Shown: positions 34,092 to 45,053 of the stretch, piece after piece
How positions within the stretch are numbered: the stretch's first letter is position 1
How the letters are laid out: the number at the start of each line of letters is the position of its first letter
DNA from: Actinostola sp. cb2023
Lineage: Eukaryota; Cnidaria; Anthozoa; Actiniaria; Actinostolidae
Direction: 5' to 3'
NCBI GenBank assembly: GCA_033675265.1
Contig: JAUJYZ010000484.1
Coordinates: 248,001 to 312,000, forward strand
Length of the DNA: 64,000 nucleotides
The notes under the pieces: generated by a model
Told to the model about the DNA's origin: nothing
What the model saw: only the letters and a program-made list of their open reading frames with translations
Database searches by the model: none
Program-made: the position numbers and the translations under genes

Positions 34092-35851
34092 CTAGGAAAT
34101 TATTGGGTTCTGAAATAGTGTTAATAGTCCACATACTGTCCATATCTGGTTTATTGATCCAGACAAAGATAGTGGAATTACCTGATCAAATATGTGGAAG
34201 TTTTTAATTTTATTTATGGCCCTCTCCACATGAATTCTTTCAGCAGCTATTTGTTGAGTCTCAATGACGTCATTAGAGGGCATTTGATCTTGCATATGTA
34301 GAAATGGAGGTATGTTGAGTTTAACACCTAAAGGATCCAATAAATCTTGTATATCAAAACCCTTGTCTGCCATCAGACAGTCACCAGGTTGGAATGGCAT
34401 TTGGAGAATACCACTACGTCCAGTTATTTCCCTGTCTGATATAGACCCAGTGTATAATTGAGACAGAAAAGTTATGTGACCATTGGGCGATATGCCTACA
34501 AGTCCCTTCAGTGTATTAGCACTCTTGTAGCTTGAATATGTCTGAGATTTGAGAACTAGTGATGAGGGCATTTCTACTTTGATTTCTGTGCAATCAATTA
34601 TGACTCTTGTCTCTGGATATTTTTTCTTGAAAGTTTCAGGCATATTCTCCTTTACCGTCTCTTTGCTAGGCCAAATAGTCAATGACCCAAGTCTCAGATA
34701 TAAGAAATTTGACCATGAAACAATAATATTGCTGACAGTTCCAATAGAAATGTTAAATCTGTAGGTAAGGTCACATTCAAAAAGTCCCAGCCTTACTCGA
34801 CAAAGGAAAAGAAAAAATTGATTTGTTGTACTTAGTTTTCTAGGCCTTCCCCTTTTTCTAGCAGGAGTAGAATCCACATTCTCTTTGGCTTCTTTTCGTG
34901 TGTAAACCAAATTCACACCATTTGGACCTGGGTTGAGGTAAGTAAGCACTGAATTATAAACCTGTCTATTCGGGAATCCTGTGTAGAAACAGACATCTTG
35001 ATCTTCAATATTTTCAATGCTGAATTCCATATCTCTGATGGTTGATTCAAGCTGTTTTGTATTATTTTTTGCCAATTCCAGTTGCTCCTTTAAAGATGAA
35101 ATCTCAGATTGTAGCTCAGATAAATCAGGTTCTTTATCTTTTTCCATATCTTCTGCAGTAAATACATCAAATTCGTCAGTACGTTCAGTAAAAATAGCCC
35201 GACTTTCTTCGTTTTCTTTCTCTGCACTGCTACTTTGACTTTGAACACAATTTGTTTCATTAATAGATCGCATTTGAAGCCTATTTTTCATCCTCTTTTT
35301 TTTCAGGCTTCGCAATAAGATGTGGTCTTTGTTCCCAACATTTAAAAACAGAAGGAAAACGTCCAGGCTTAACATACCAACGGCCAGAATACCCTGATCT
35401 TTCCAGATCCTCGTCTTTGAAATGGAGTGAACACACAACCGTGTGATTCTTTACCTGTAAAAATTGAGACATTGGTTGATCTTTAAAAATAGTAATTAAT
35501 ATTTAGCAAACTTTAAAGCATACGACTTACCTTGAAACCTGATTTTTCTTCTCTTCTAATCTTTGTAAGCCACAATCGTTTTTCGTTCGATGCCTTAGGA
35601 ATAGCATGGTAGGTCACCTTCCTGTTATGTTCTTTGTCGAACAAATTACCGTATGAACGACAAAGAGGGACAGCACAGTTGCGATTATTGGATCCTGAAA
35701 AGACAAAGTTATAGCTACTGACATTTGATACGATTAGTTCTGCTTTTTTAAACGCGAAAACACAATAAAACGAACCTCTTTTCGTTGGTGTCATGGCCGC
35801 CGTCACAGAATCAACAAGACTGGTGTACATTTCTTCCGCTGATGACGTCAT
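34092..35851 (-). pseudogene. THAP-domain DDE transposase (ISL2EU type)
   Basis: Exon 1 (35776-35851) encodes MTSSAEEMYTSLV to PTKR. Exon 2 (35531-35694) and exon 3 (from 35454) complete a THAP zinc finger: Cys pair CAVPLC, Trp in KRLWLTK, then VVCSLHF giving the C-x2-H. Introns at 35695-35775 and 35455-35530 have GT-AG ends and keep frame. A one-base shift in an A8 run near 35295 leads into the 34092-35438 frame. There a Lys/Glu-rich coiled coil is followed by a helix-turn-helix (LFLCRVRLGLFECDLTYRFN) and the DDE_4 core with IIDCTEIKVE, MADKGFDI and the Glu in AAERIHVERAINKIK. It would bind the terminal repeats and cut the element out. Intact except for the frameshift. Confidence 0.85.
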
Positions 35852-35914
35852 TACATTGTGTATTCAAAATGGCGCCGTACATTATTAAAAGGGTGTATAG
35901 AGACGGCCAGTTAA

Positions 35915-36211
35915 AAACATTCAGAAGTGATAAAATATATGAATTATATATAGACCATAATACATAAACAATTTCGCACACCTGTTTAAGAAACCTCGGT
36001 TACCTGCAAATTTAAGAAAAATTAGCATAACAACTTCGAAATCATTATTAATTGCCAATAATGGATGTTTTGACATTTCCATTCAGTCAAAAAGCTACAA
36101 AAAAGTAACAACCAAATGATGTTTTAGTCGTTCATCTATCTTTTCTTAAATTACGAATAGAACATAAAAGCTGAGACCAAAATAGTTTATGGGAAATACA
36201 GTCACTGATGC
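35915..36211. other. spacer
   Basis: AT-rich non-coding flank of the ISL2EU element. Confidence 0.3.
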
Positions 36212-36689
36212 CATTAAGGTTGTCCACCTCGGAAAAGCATATTTGCACATTTACACATTTACACATTCGCGCACTTCTAGAGAAGGAAGTATTTTCACTT
36301 GTCCGCGGCTGCCATGTCGGTAATCGTATTGACTCTGGGTTCCACGTGCGTAAAACGAATATATAATGAGACATGTGATTTTGTGAATGTGTAAAAGTGC
36401 GAATGTGTAAATTGTAAATGTACCAATGTTCTAAATGTACCAATGTATAAATGTATAAATGTACCAATGTGTAAATGTACCAATGTGTAAATGTACTAAT
36501 GTGTAAATGTACCAATGTGTAAATGTACCAATGTGTAAATGTACCAATGTGTAAATGTACCAATGTGTAAATGTACCAATGTGTAAATGTACTAATGTGT
36601 AAATGTACCAATGTGTAAATGTACCAATGTGTAAATGTACCAATGTGTAAATGCACCAATGTGCTTTTCCGAGGTGGACAACCTTAATG
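36212..36689. mobile_element. MITE carrying a 16-bp minisatellite
   Basis: CATTAAGGTTGTCCACCTCG on the left is mirrored by CGAGGTGGACAACCTTAATG on the right. From about 36410 to 36660 the interior is a tandem array of AAATGTACCAATGTGT (16 bp). Because 16 is not a multiple of 3, the apparent protein repeats every 48 bases in all frames and is meaningless. Confidence 0.85.
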
Positions 36690-36806
36690 ACATTGAACGT
36701 ATGTTAATTAGATGTTTTGCAATCAGAATACAAAAATGCATCTTGTATTTATCTCATCTTGCCCAGCTTATATGTTCTATGATTTTGAACCCGACAACGA
36801 TTCTTC

Positions 36807-37130
36807 AATTGCCCTATACCACTATGACGTCAAATCAAAACAACCTATTGTTTAAACGCTAAGGATCATGGTCGCTAGAGGGGGACAAAACAGCAACAAC
36901 ACAAAGGATTTCCCAAATAAATGTATTTTCCAGTCGATCTGAAAGCGATAAAAGTCACCAAACACAGTAAATATTGTGGGAAAAGTATCGATGAACATAA
37001 TATCTGGAAACTAGCCAATTTGAAATCAAGCGAACCTCAGCAGAGCAGATTTATTTCAAATTTCTATTGTTCTTCACGATTCTGTCCCCCTCATAAATAA
37101 GCCGTTACGTCATAATGGTATAGGGCAATT
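36807..37130. mobile_element. MITE, ~324 bp
   Basis: AATTGCCCTATACCACTATG is mirrored by CATAATGGTATAGGGCAATT. The interior is non-coding. Confidence 0.65.
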
Positions 37131-37225
37131 TGGTATATCATCATAAGAATCATACAGTTACACGCACGAGTTGGTTGATGTTTTAAAAGTCAAATGCTCA
37201 AGTTCATGGATTATACCACCAGGAG

Positions 37226-37515
37226 TGAGTGAGTGAGTGGGTGGGTGAGTGGGTGGGTGGGTGAGTGAGTGAGTGAGTGAGTGAGTGAGTGAGTGAGTGA
37301 GTGAGTGAGTGAGTGAGTGAGTGAGTGGGTGGGTGAGTGAGTGAGTGAGTGAGTGAGTGAGTGAGTGAGTGAGTGAGTGAGTGAGTGAGTGAGTGAGTGA
37401 GTGAGTGAGTGAGTGAGTGAGTGAGTGAGTGAGTGAGTGAGTGAGTGAGTGAGTGAGTGAGTGAGTGAGTGAGTGAGTGAGTGAGTGAGTGAGTGAGTGA
37501 GTGAGTGAGTGAGTG
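37226..37515. repeat. (GAGT)n microsatellite, ~290 bp
   Basis: About 72 tetranucleotide units with a few GGGT variants near 37240-37262 and 37327-37333. Confidence 0.95.
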
Positions 37516-37775
37516 ATCCCAAAATTGTCCAGTGTCATCAAGCTCATGTCTTCTTTTGGATCAACCACCTCTTACTGGTATTATTCTTTAATGTAGTCAA
37601 AATTTCATTACGTTTTTTGCTATAATAGTGACAAAACACTCCCAGTGTAATTTCGGCAATAAAATTATTTCATTAGTACGAGGATACAAAATTGTTGTCA
37701 TGAATTATCCAACCTACAAACCGACATTAGACTTAAATAGTGTAGACAAGGAAAAACGCCATACAGCTACGATCA
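37516..37775. other. spacer
   Basis: AT-rich, no gene recognised. It leads into the hammerhead-like motif. Confidence 0.3.
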
Positions 37776-37832
37776 ATTTATCCAAAGGCCTTTCGACCGT
37801 TTAATAGGTCATCATCAGTGGTATGAATAAAT
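37776..37832 (-). ncRNA. hammerhead ribozyme (PLE/retrozyme-type)
   Basis: On the minus strand the core reads CTGATGA, then stem II TGACC-TATTAAAC-GGTC(A), then GAAA, then the self-complementary AGGCCT as minimal stem III. Stem I can form from CCA with TGG plus ATTTAT with ATAAAT. Cleavage would fall after the CUU triplet. All invariant core residues appear present. Short palindromic stem III is known for hammerheads in Penelope-like elements and retrozymes, which act as dimers. No PLE coding sequence is adjacent. Confidence 0.65.
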
Positions 37833-39244
37833 ATTTGATATTAGATTTAGCTCTTTTATTGGTAAAAGGTAGATAAAAGTTCATTATATTAAGGAAATAT
37901 CTGGATCGGAACAACCTTAAATATATATCAACAACAGAGGGGATGATATCATCAAACCACCGAATACGACCCAACGAATTTTCCACTGCGGAAAGTCGTC
38001 CATCGGATATGACGTCATCCTCTACCTACTATGACGTCATCCACCGAACATCCACCTAATTTGCTTTCTTTGGGCAGCGCATGCGCAAAGAGATCAATTG
38101 CCCCTACTGAGATCCCAGAGTATCATATTCATACATAGCCTTAGTTCTAGTTGCACACGGTGACAACACGTTTATTGTTATTATAGCTCAGTTAATCGCA
38201 ATCATCGTGAAGTGAAGACTCCGCAAATTGTCCCATAAAATTTCCTTCGGAATTTACGCCTAATTTGCACCAGAACAAAAGGGTTGATTTCATGAGCACT
38301 ATACTACTTTTAAATAAAGTGTTATTACTGAAAATGTGACAACATTCAACTTCGTTCAAACCCATGCATGCACGTATATTTTGTTTTATTTTGTTTCATA
38401 ATTTGTTTTATGGCAAATACAATTATTACTCAAGGAAATTAAAGCCTGAGTATAACAATTATTCCACTCGCGCTAACTCGGTATTTCTTATCAGCAATTA
38501 TACAATAATATTACGCCGCGCTTTGATTGGTCGAGGGCAGTGTGCTATTAATTCGAGTACAGACACACAGATGACGTCACGATATCAAAAATTAAAAAAA
38601 TGCGTGAAGAATTGATCAGTCTTCCAGAAAATGGTACCAGAATTATGCTATGATAAAGAAAAGTCAAAAATCTGTTATTATTGACGACTCTTAAATAATA
38701 CTCATATGCGGACTTAGCCTCACTTCTGAGATAGAAAACAAAAGCAGAAATTAGAATAACAAAACAACAACTCCTGGATGAGGCAAAACCCGCTTATGAA
38801 TAGTATTTAAGAGTCGTCAATACCATGGTGCATGATTGCTTTGAGAATTATGTATGAAAAATAAGATAATGTTTGCATACCTAATTAATTAATTAATTTC
38901 TATTAAATTTCACTTTGTTCAATTTTTTTTTTTTTTTCATTTTGCTATTTTTAAAATTAAGTGTTTAATTTTGTAATCACTTGTGCGCGAAGCCATGAAA
39001 GTTGGCCAGCTATTGATTCATCATGAATATCTAATAATTATAGTAATAGACCTAGACTCTTTAGCTTGCTTCGATATTGCTGGTTTTCACGTGACGTCAT
39101 GGCGGCCATGTTGGTTCCCGTTAAATTCAGTAATGCCAGTTCTCCTTGTTTTTCAAATATCAATACATCATGAACGTCTGGTTCATGGTTGTTTTGCCTT
39201 TCGTCTTTTATCAGCGCTAGCTAGTATAGGTAACCTGTGTAACG
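37833..39244. other. spacer downstream of the glucuronosyltransferase gene
   Basis: AT-rich. Holds the hairpin at 38679-38822, an AATT run near 38882-38897, a T15 tract near 38927, and a CACGTGACGTCATGGCGGCC motif at about 39090 resembling a MITE end. No gene recognised. Confidence 0.4.
38679..38822. mobile_element. hairpin MITE, 144 bp
   Basis: TATTGACGACTCTTAAATA is mirrored by TATTTAAGAGTCGTCAATA. Confidence 0.65.
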
Positions 39245-39740
39245 TTACGTCTCGACGGATGGGTTTGAGGGATGTCCCTTCTTGATAAGCTGTCGTTCAC
39301 CATTGATATTGATAACCGGTGTTTCAGTTCTTGTGTGCCAGACAAAAACCTACCAACAAACAATGAAAAACAACATTTCATTTCGCAATTCAGCAATATT
39401 GTACGTGACGTCGTCACAAATCAAGATGGCGGCTTCCATAGGATGGAGAATACACTATCTTTCTACTACTCATTAATTATTCATGAGGGAATCCACCAAC
39501 CAGGGTTTCTAATTTGTACCAAGTGCAGTACTATTATTATAAATTATATATGTCAACTTGTACGAACATTTTAGAGTAAACTGATAAAGCATTCATTCAT
39601 TCATTCATTCAGTAAGAAGCAATAACCCCACGTGAAAACACACATCAACCACTACAGAAAAATCTGAGCCCCAGGTGGGAAACGAACCCACGACCTGTGT
39701 AGTGGTTCAGTTGATGTGTGTTTTCACGTGGGGTTATTGC

Positions 39741-39771
<31 letters not shown>

Positions 39772-42684
39772 TGGGTACTTGACCCATGTTTGGGTATAGG
39801 GGTGCCGCTGAGGGTTTGAAAGCCTGGCCCTGTTTAGGACAAAAAAAAACTAAACTACATACCCTGTCTAGGACAATACCCTCTATTTTAGGACCATGTT
39901 TAGGACGAAGGACATTTTATATTGACTGATGACCTGCTAAAGACCGGCAAATCTCGGATCTCAGATATATGACTAAATACCGGATAAAACCATATTTAAC
40001 GACGACAATCGTGCATTACCATACCCTGTTTAGGACAGACTCACATAAAATTATATACCCTGTTCAGGACAGAGAGGCCAAAAACCATACCCTGTCCAGC
40101 GGCACGTCCCCGTATAATTTACCATTCTATTCATTCAGTACTTTGAAACCCTGATGGAAAGCTCCCCCATGAGTTCAAAAAGCTCATGATAACAAGGCTA
40201 ATGTATTCAGTTCAAAGTCCTATATCAGGTTAATTCACCTTGAGAAAGGTCTCAAAATGTGTCGGATCATTGACCTTCCTCGACTTACGGAAACAGGGAA
40301 TCAATTAAGCCTCCTTTACATGACCTTCCCTGATAATAATGCTTCTTCGATGTGGGGTAGTACTGATGTGACATTGCAACAATCTGTTCATGCTCAGTAA
40401 CTTATTCATGTTACAGTTGATAACAAACATCAACAACGCATTTTGAAACCCCAATAGAATACAGCGACTCGTATTTGAAACAATACATCGATTATACTAA
40501 AAGACCTACAAAGATCATCGTCATGTCATACCTTCATACAGTTATCAGCTTTGGGCTCTAGTTCTTCCACTCTTGTAATCTGCTCCAGAAAAGACGTTTC
40601 CATCAGACCAGGTCGCACCTGTGGCTGAAACGAGGCGTCTGGATACTGCGAGATAATTTTACGAATGTTTATTGCGAACCCTGCCATATCGATTGGAAAT
40701 TTTCTCCATGGTTTCCAATTATTATGGAATCCAGTGACCTTGCCATCTCTGCATATAGGTCCAGACCATCGAGCAGCTCCTGTGAACGCCACTGGCCAGA
40801 TTCCAACGCCGTGTATAGAACGCATCTAAAGGAGGGAAAACATCACATATAATAAATCACTTGCTTAAAAACCTGGCATTTCAATGTCAGTGACTGTCGA
40901 TCTGAGACGGTCGGGTTCAAACGTAGAGTTGAGTTCGACTTTTCCGACTCCAGTTAAACCTGGTTTCCATTTGATCGATCGCTACGCACGAACACACTTG
41001 TTTTTTATGTTTTGTTTTTTCTTGTTTGTTTTTTTGAACAATTTTAACAGTTAATTTATACCCTAATGGTAAAAAAGCGATAGGTGTATGTAAAACTCGT
41101 AACCAATAGAGTCGTTTTCGCATGAGTGGGAAGTGGTTACGGTACGGTTCGGTGTCCAAGCATTCTGATTGGTTGAGTAATGATATTGATTGGTTGAATA
41201 CAATGTCTTCGATTCCGTACCGTGACCGTAACTCCGTGCCGTAGGTTTTCCACTCATACGGAAACGACTGCACAGGTTTTTTTCAGGTCCTGGAAACCAC
41301 GTGTTACCTCTTCAAACAGTCTTACGTCATACGTGTTGTCGTCATCTGCAAAATACACAACTCCTTTTGTCTGATTCGGGTTGACGTTTTTCCGAATCCA
41401 TTCAAGACCCAAGTTTCGTTGCTCGACACCACGTGACTTAGCCCATCGTGGCTGTTTACGCGACCTTCGTAATGGCTTTGGTGTTCTGATATTCAAGTGA
41501 GTATAAATTAAACCACAGGTTGATAGGAAATGTTCAACAAGTTTTGTCTTGTTTCTGGAGTCTTCTACGAGTATCCAGTGGAAGTTCTTAACGTGCCTGA
41601 ACGTGTTACAAATCCTTGTAAGTTCTGCTTTCTGTAAAAACCGTTTGTATGTCGGTGTAATGGCGAATATAGTGATCTCATCTGGGCGTCTTTGAACTAT
41701 TCTTTTGCTCCTTTTACGAAGTGGGATTCGTAGAATATTAATGCTATCCAGCGCACGATGGTTAATGGATCGTTCCTTGTGCAAATGCTGTGTCTTTTCC
41801 ATGGTAAACTGAACGTCAAGCATCTTTTCGGGATTGGTGGATTGCTCCTCTTCTGGAAAACGAAAAAGAAATATTCTTCACAAAAATGCGGTTTCTCGGG
41901 GATTAAAATAAATGACAATAGGTTAATAAACACATAGTGACAGATTTGTTGTCATTTAATGAACTACTGTTTTTTAGCATTTTACTATAAAATTGGAAGG
42001 CAAATGGAAGGTTATATTTTTTATTGTAAAATTAAAAAACTTCTTACAGTCAAACCTCTAGTAATGCGGTTACGTTACATTACGCTACGTTGCCTTACGT
42101 TACATTTCGTTACATTGCATTACGTTACATTACCTTAATAGGTTACATTACGTTACATTACGTTACGTGCATTAGGTTACGTTCCATTGCGTTCCATTAC
42201 GTTTCATTACGTTACGTTACATTAGGTTACAATACCTTACGCTACATTAATTATATTGCATTACATTATTACATTACGTTATATTACCTTAAGTTACATT
42301 ACGTTACATAACGTTACATTACCTTACGTTACATTACCTTACGTTACATTACCTTACGTTACATTACCTTACGCTACTTTACGTTACCTTGCGTTATATT
42401 ACCTTACGTTACGATACTTTACATTACATTTCCTTTCGTTACATTACATTACCTTACGCTACGTTACTTTACATTACGCTACGTTACATTACATTTCCTC
42501 TCGTTACATTACCTTACGCTACGTTACTTTACGTTACAACGCCGACGTTATTCAGGTGTCATGCTTGCTTGATTACTAATTTGTACAAACCTTTGAAATG
42601 TTCATTTTCAAACCGGTTCTCGATGACTTTTGTAAGCAAAAGCATGATTATAAAGCTACACAGAAAGATGACGTACTTCAGCAT
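39245..42684 (-). CDS. B3GAT-like: galactosylgalactosylxylosylprotein 3-beta-glucuronosyltransferase (GT43)
   Basis: A four-exon gene that reads through as 345 residues. Exon 1 (42591-42684) gives the short cytosolic start and signal anchor (YVIFLCSFIIMLLLT). Exon 2 (41308-41852) has the UDP-binding start ITPTYKRFLQKAELTR, then WILVEDS, GVEQRNLGLEWIR and the metal-binding DDD in VYFADDDNTYD (residues ~201-203). Exon 3 (40532-40825) has VGIWPVAFTG, RWSGPICRDGKV, FHNNWKPWRKFPIDMAGFAI and the Glu of SFLEQI. Exon 4 (39245-39349) has the C-terminal VFVWHTRTETP. All junctions are GT-AG and in phase (1, 0, 0). Family members transfer glucuronate from UDP-GlcA to galactose in the Golgi, for example completing the proteoglycan linker tetrasaccharide. 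Length is as expected for the family (about 325-345). Introns contain MITEs and repeats. The exact paralogue cannot be set from sequence alone. Confidence 0.9.
39618..39742. mobile_element. hairpin element with tRNA-like box B
   Basis: GCAATAACCCCACGTGAAAA is mirrored by TTTTCACGTGGGGTTATTGC. On the minus strand the loop reads GTGGGTTCGTTTCCCAC, a T-arm-like hairpin with a box B core. It lies in intron 3 of the glucuronosyltransferase gene. Confidence 0.55.
39741..40115. mobile_element. poly-G-headed repeat element
   Basis: CCC plus about 28 G residues, then GTGGGTACTTG and GTATAGGGGTGCCGCTG. The far end CCAGCGGCACGTCCCCGTAT is the inverse. Inside, the phrase CCCTGTTTAGGACA recurs several times in variant form. 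Same family as 17743-18842. Located in intron 3. Confidence 0.6.
42064..42540. repeat. degenerate TTACGTTACA repeat
   Basis: About 475 bp of irregular tandem 10-16-bp units such as ACGTTACATTACCTT inside intron 1 of the glucuronosyltransferase gene. The open frames here are repeat artefacts. Confidence 0.85.
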
Positions 42685-42920
42685 TCCTCTGGAAAACTAG
42701 AATGACAAAACAAAACGATTAGCTTGAAAAGGTGCACACACACAGCGGTGGCAACATTGCGCGCATGCGCGCTGACAATAAAATGATTCAGTTACAGCGT
42801 GTGTCCACCACTTCATTTGTTGTGACAAAGCGTATTGAAGAACATCACATATTTAAGCATTTCAATAATTCTGCCACATGCCGCAATGCGTGCTCCCATG
42901 AGTCATTTCAGATGTATTGA

Positions 42921-43930
42921 TATACACCTAATTCAATAAACGTTGATCATGGGCAATCTGAAATGGATGATCTGAGACCCATTCTCGTACCCAGAGCCCA
43001 CTCCTCATTTGGTTTGTCGTTGGCTCTGGGAAACCCTGTTGCTCGGTCGTCAAATTTTGACGGCCAAGTCGTCAGAGCGCATGCTCATACTAAAGACCGC
43101 TGAGAGCGGGTACTGTGGAAGAGTCTACTGGCTACGTAATGTTTACGTTGGTTTGAATATTCAAACAATGTAACAAGTACACAAGTTTGTACATTTATCT
43201 TCGTGTAGCCGTTTAAAAGCCCTTCGACGTTCATCACCGGTTCTTCTCTGGCTCTGTTGCGATAAAGGCTGGACGATAAATACATGTTCTAATATAATCT
43301 TGCATGTGAGCCTTCCTGTCTTCCGCTTTGTTATTGTTTGTCTTGAATTATAAAAATATTCCTTTGAATACTCAAAGCGAGTACGATCGATTGTGTCCAG
43401 ATTGTGTCTGTAGCCGTTACTTTTATAATTTATGTATTGTTAGATCTCCCTTTACGAATTTATGTCTACACAGTCAATGAGTCACTCTCATTTCCATTGA
43501 TTTATTATTCAAAAAAGGTATATAGTTTTTGAAAATAATATTGTATGAAATTACTACAACCGTCGCTGTCATTCGTTTCGTTCACTTTGCAAGTTTGAAT
43601 CTTTGTTTATCTCATGGACCAATCAAATACGATCATTCATTGTTGATTTCAACAGCCAATGAAATTCGCTAAAATTTCAGGGTTTCCCAGAGCCTACGAC
43701 AAACCAAATGAGGAGTGGGCTCTGGGTACGAGAATGATCTGAGACCAAGACGAATTATGGGAAACTGAGGGTCTTTCGTTAGTAACATGTGAAATTCATT
43801 CATTTGATCTGAAGCTTGGAATCATGCTTGATATTTGAACGAGATATGGCGGAGGTTAGCTTGAATTTAAAAGTTTCAGATCATCCAATTCAGATCGACC
43901 GTTATCAACGTTAATTGAAATAGGTGTATA
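42921..43930. mobile_element. outer MITE split by another MITE
   Basis: TATACACCTAATTCAATAAA on the left corresponds to the inverse of TTAATTGAAATAGGTGTATA on the right, and ATGGATGATCTGA near 42963 pairs with TCAGATCATCCAAT near 43879. The 757-bp MITE at 42980-43736 sits inside it. Confidence 0.65.
42980..43736. mobile_element. intact 757-bp MuDR-like MITE
   Basis: Terminal repeats CATTCTCGTACCCAGAGCCC and inverse, about 58 bp long. ATCTGAGACC is duplicated outside (42970-42979, 43737-43746), a 10-bp target site. This copy is the reference that shows the YR retrotransposon interrupting the copy at 7972/25850. Confidence 0.85.
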
Positions 43931-44518
43931 CGTGTATTGTTCAAATAAAACATTAAAACAAAATATTTAAATTAGCTTTAAGATCAAGGAGGCGTTGCAC
44001 AATCATTGGTTAAATCCTGAATCAGCAACTCTACCACGTTGATTAACAAAAATATTAATGTAAGGTTAAAACCTTAAACTCATTCATTAATATTTTTGTT
44101 AATCAATTCCTTTGTAATGATCTCATCATTATTCTCATATATAGCTAATTGCATAATCGTTGTCGGGTTGAAAATCATAAATCATAGAACCTGAGACCGC
44201 AAGGATGGATGGGAAATCAGTTCATGAACCACCGTTACATGCAGATATATTCAATGTTCTCGTAGTTTTGAAGGTATATGAGCTATTTAACTAATTAAGA
44301 TCCTACAAGTCTGGATAAAAAGGTCGATGATTTGACAGTGTTATTTGAGAGTTTTAATTTCCCAGAATTCCTTGTGGTCATAGCTTTCATGATTTTCGAC
44401 CCGACAACGATTATGCAATTAGCTATATACTCCTTCAAATTGGATAGCATTTTTTTGTGAGTTTGCATGAATTTTGAAAATCCGTTGTAAGATAAATTAT
44501 ACTGTAAGATAGTGATGG
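43931..44518. other. spacer with two inverted-repeat elements
   Basis: 44037-44105 is a hairpin (GATTAACAAAAATATTAATG and inverse). 44139-44428 is a MITE with ATATAGCTAATTGCATAATC mirrored at its right end. No gene. Confidence 0.55.

Positions 44519-45046
<528 letters not shown>

Positions 45047-45053
<7 letters not shown>

Larger units (their letters stand above)
30066..35910. mobile_element. ISL2EU-type DNA transposon, 5.8 kb
   Basis: The ends are GTGGCCGTCTCTATA (left) and, reading inward, CTGGCCGTCTCTATA (right). TTAA flanks both sides (30062-30065, 35911-35914). Inner terminal sequence CACCCTTTTAATAAT(A/G)TACGGCGCC is shared by both ends, but on the left it starts only at 31370 because a fold-back element is inserted. 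Two convergent genes, a YqaJ/SWIM protein and a THAP-DDE transposase, match the two-gene layout described for ISL2EU elements. A TTAA duplication would be more typical of Kolobok, so the exact superfamily needs the transposase tree. Confidence 0.85.

Noticed and set aside
36132..36659. 175-codon frame with HIGTFTHWYIYTLV repeats
   Set aside because: Product of the 16-bp minisatellite within a MITE; equivalent frames exist in other registers.
37158..37568. Open frame rich in Thr-His-Ser-Leu
   Set aside because: Read-through of the GAGT microsatellite.
39045..39490. MITE around the last glucuronosyltransferase exon (CACGTGACGTC motifs on both sides)
   Set aside because: The two flanking motifs align only over short stretches and no target duplication was found.
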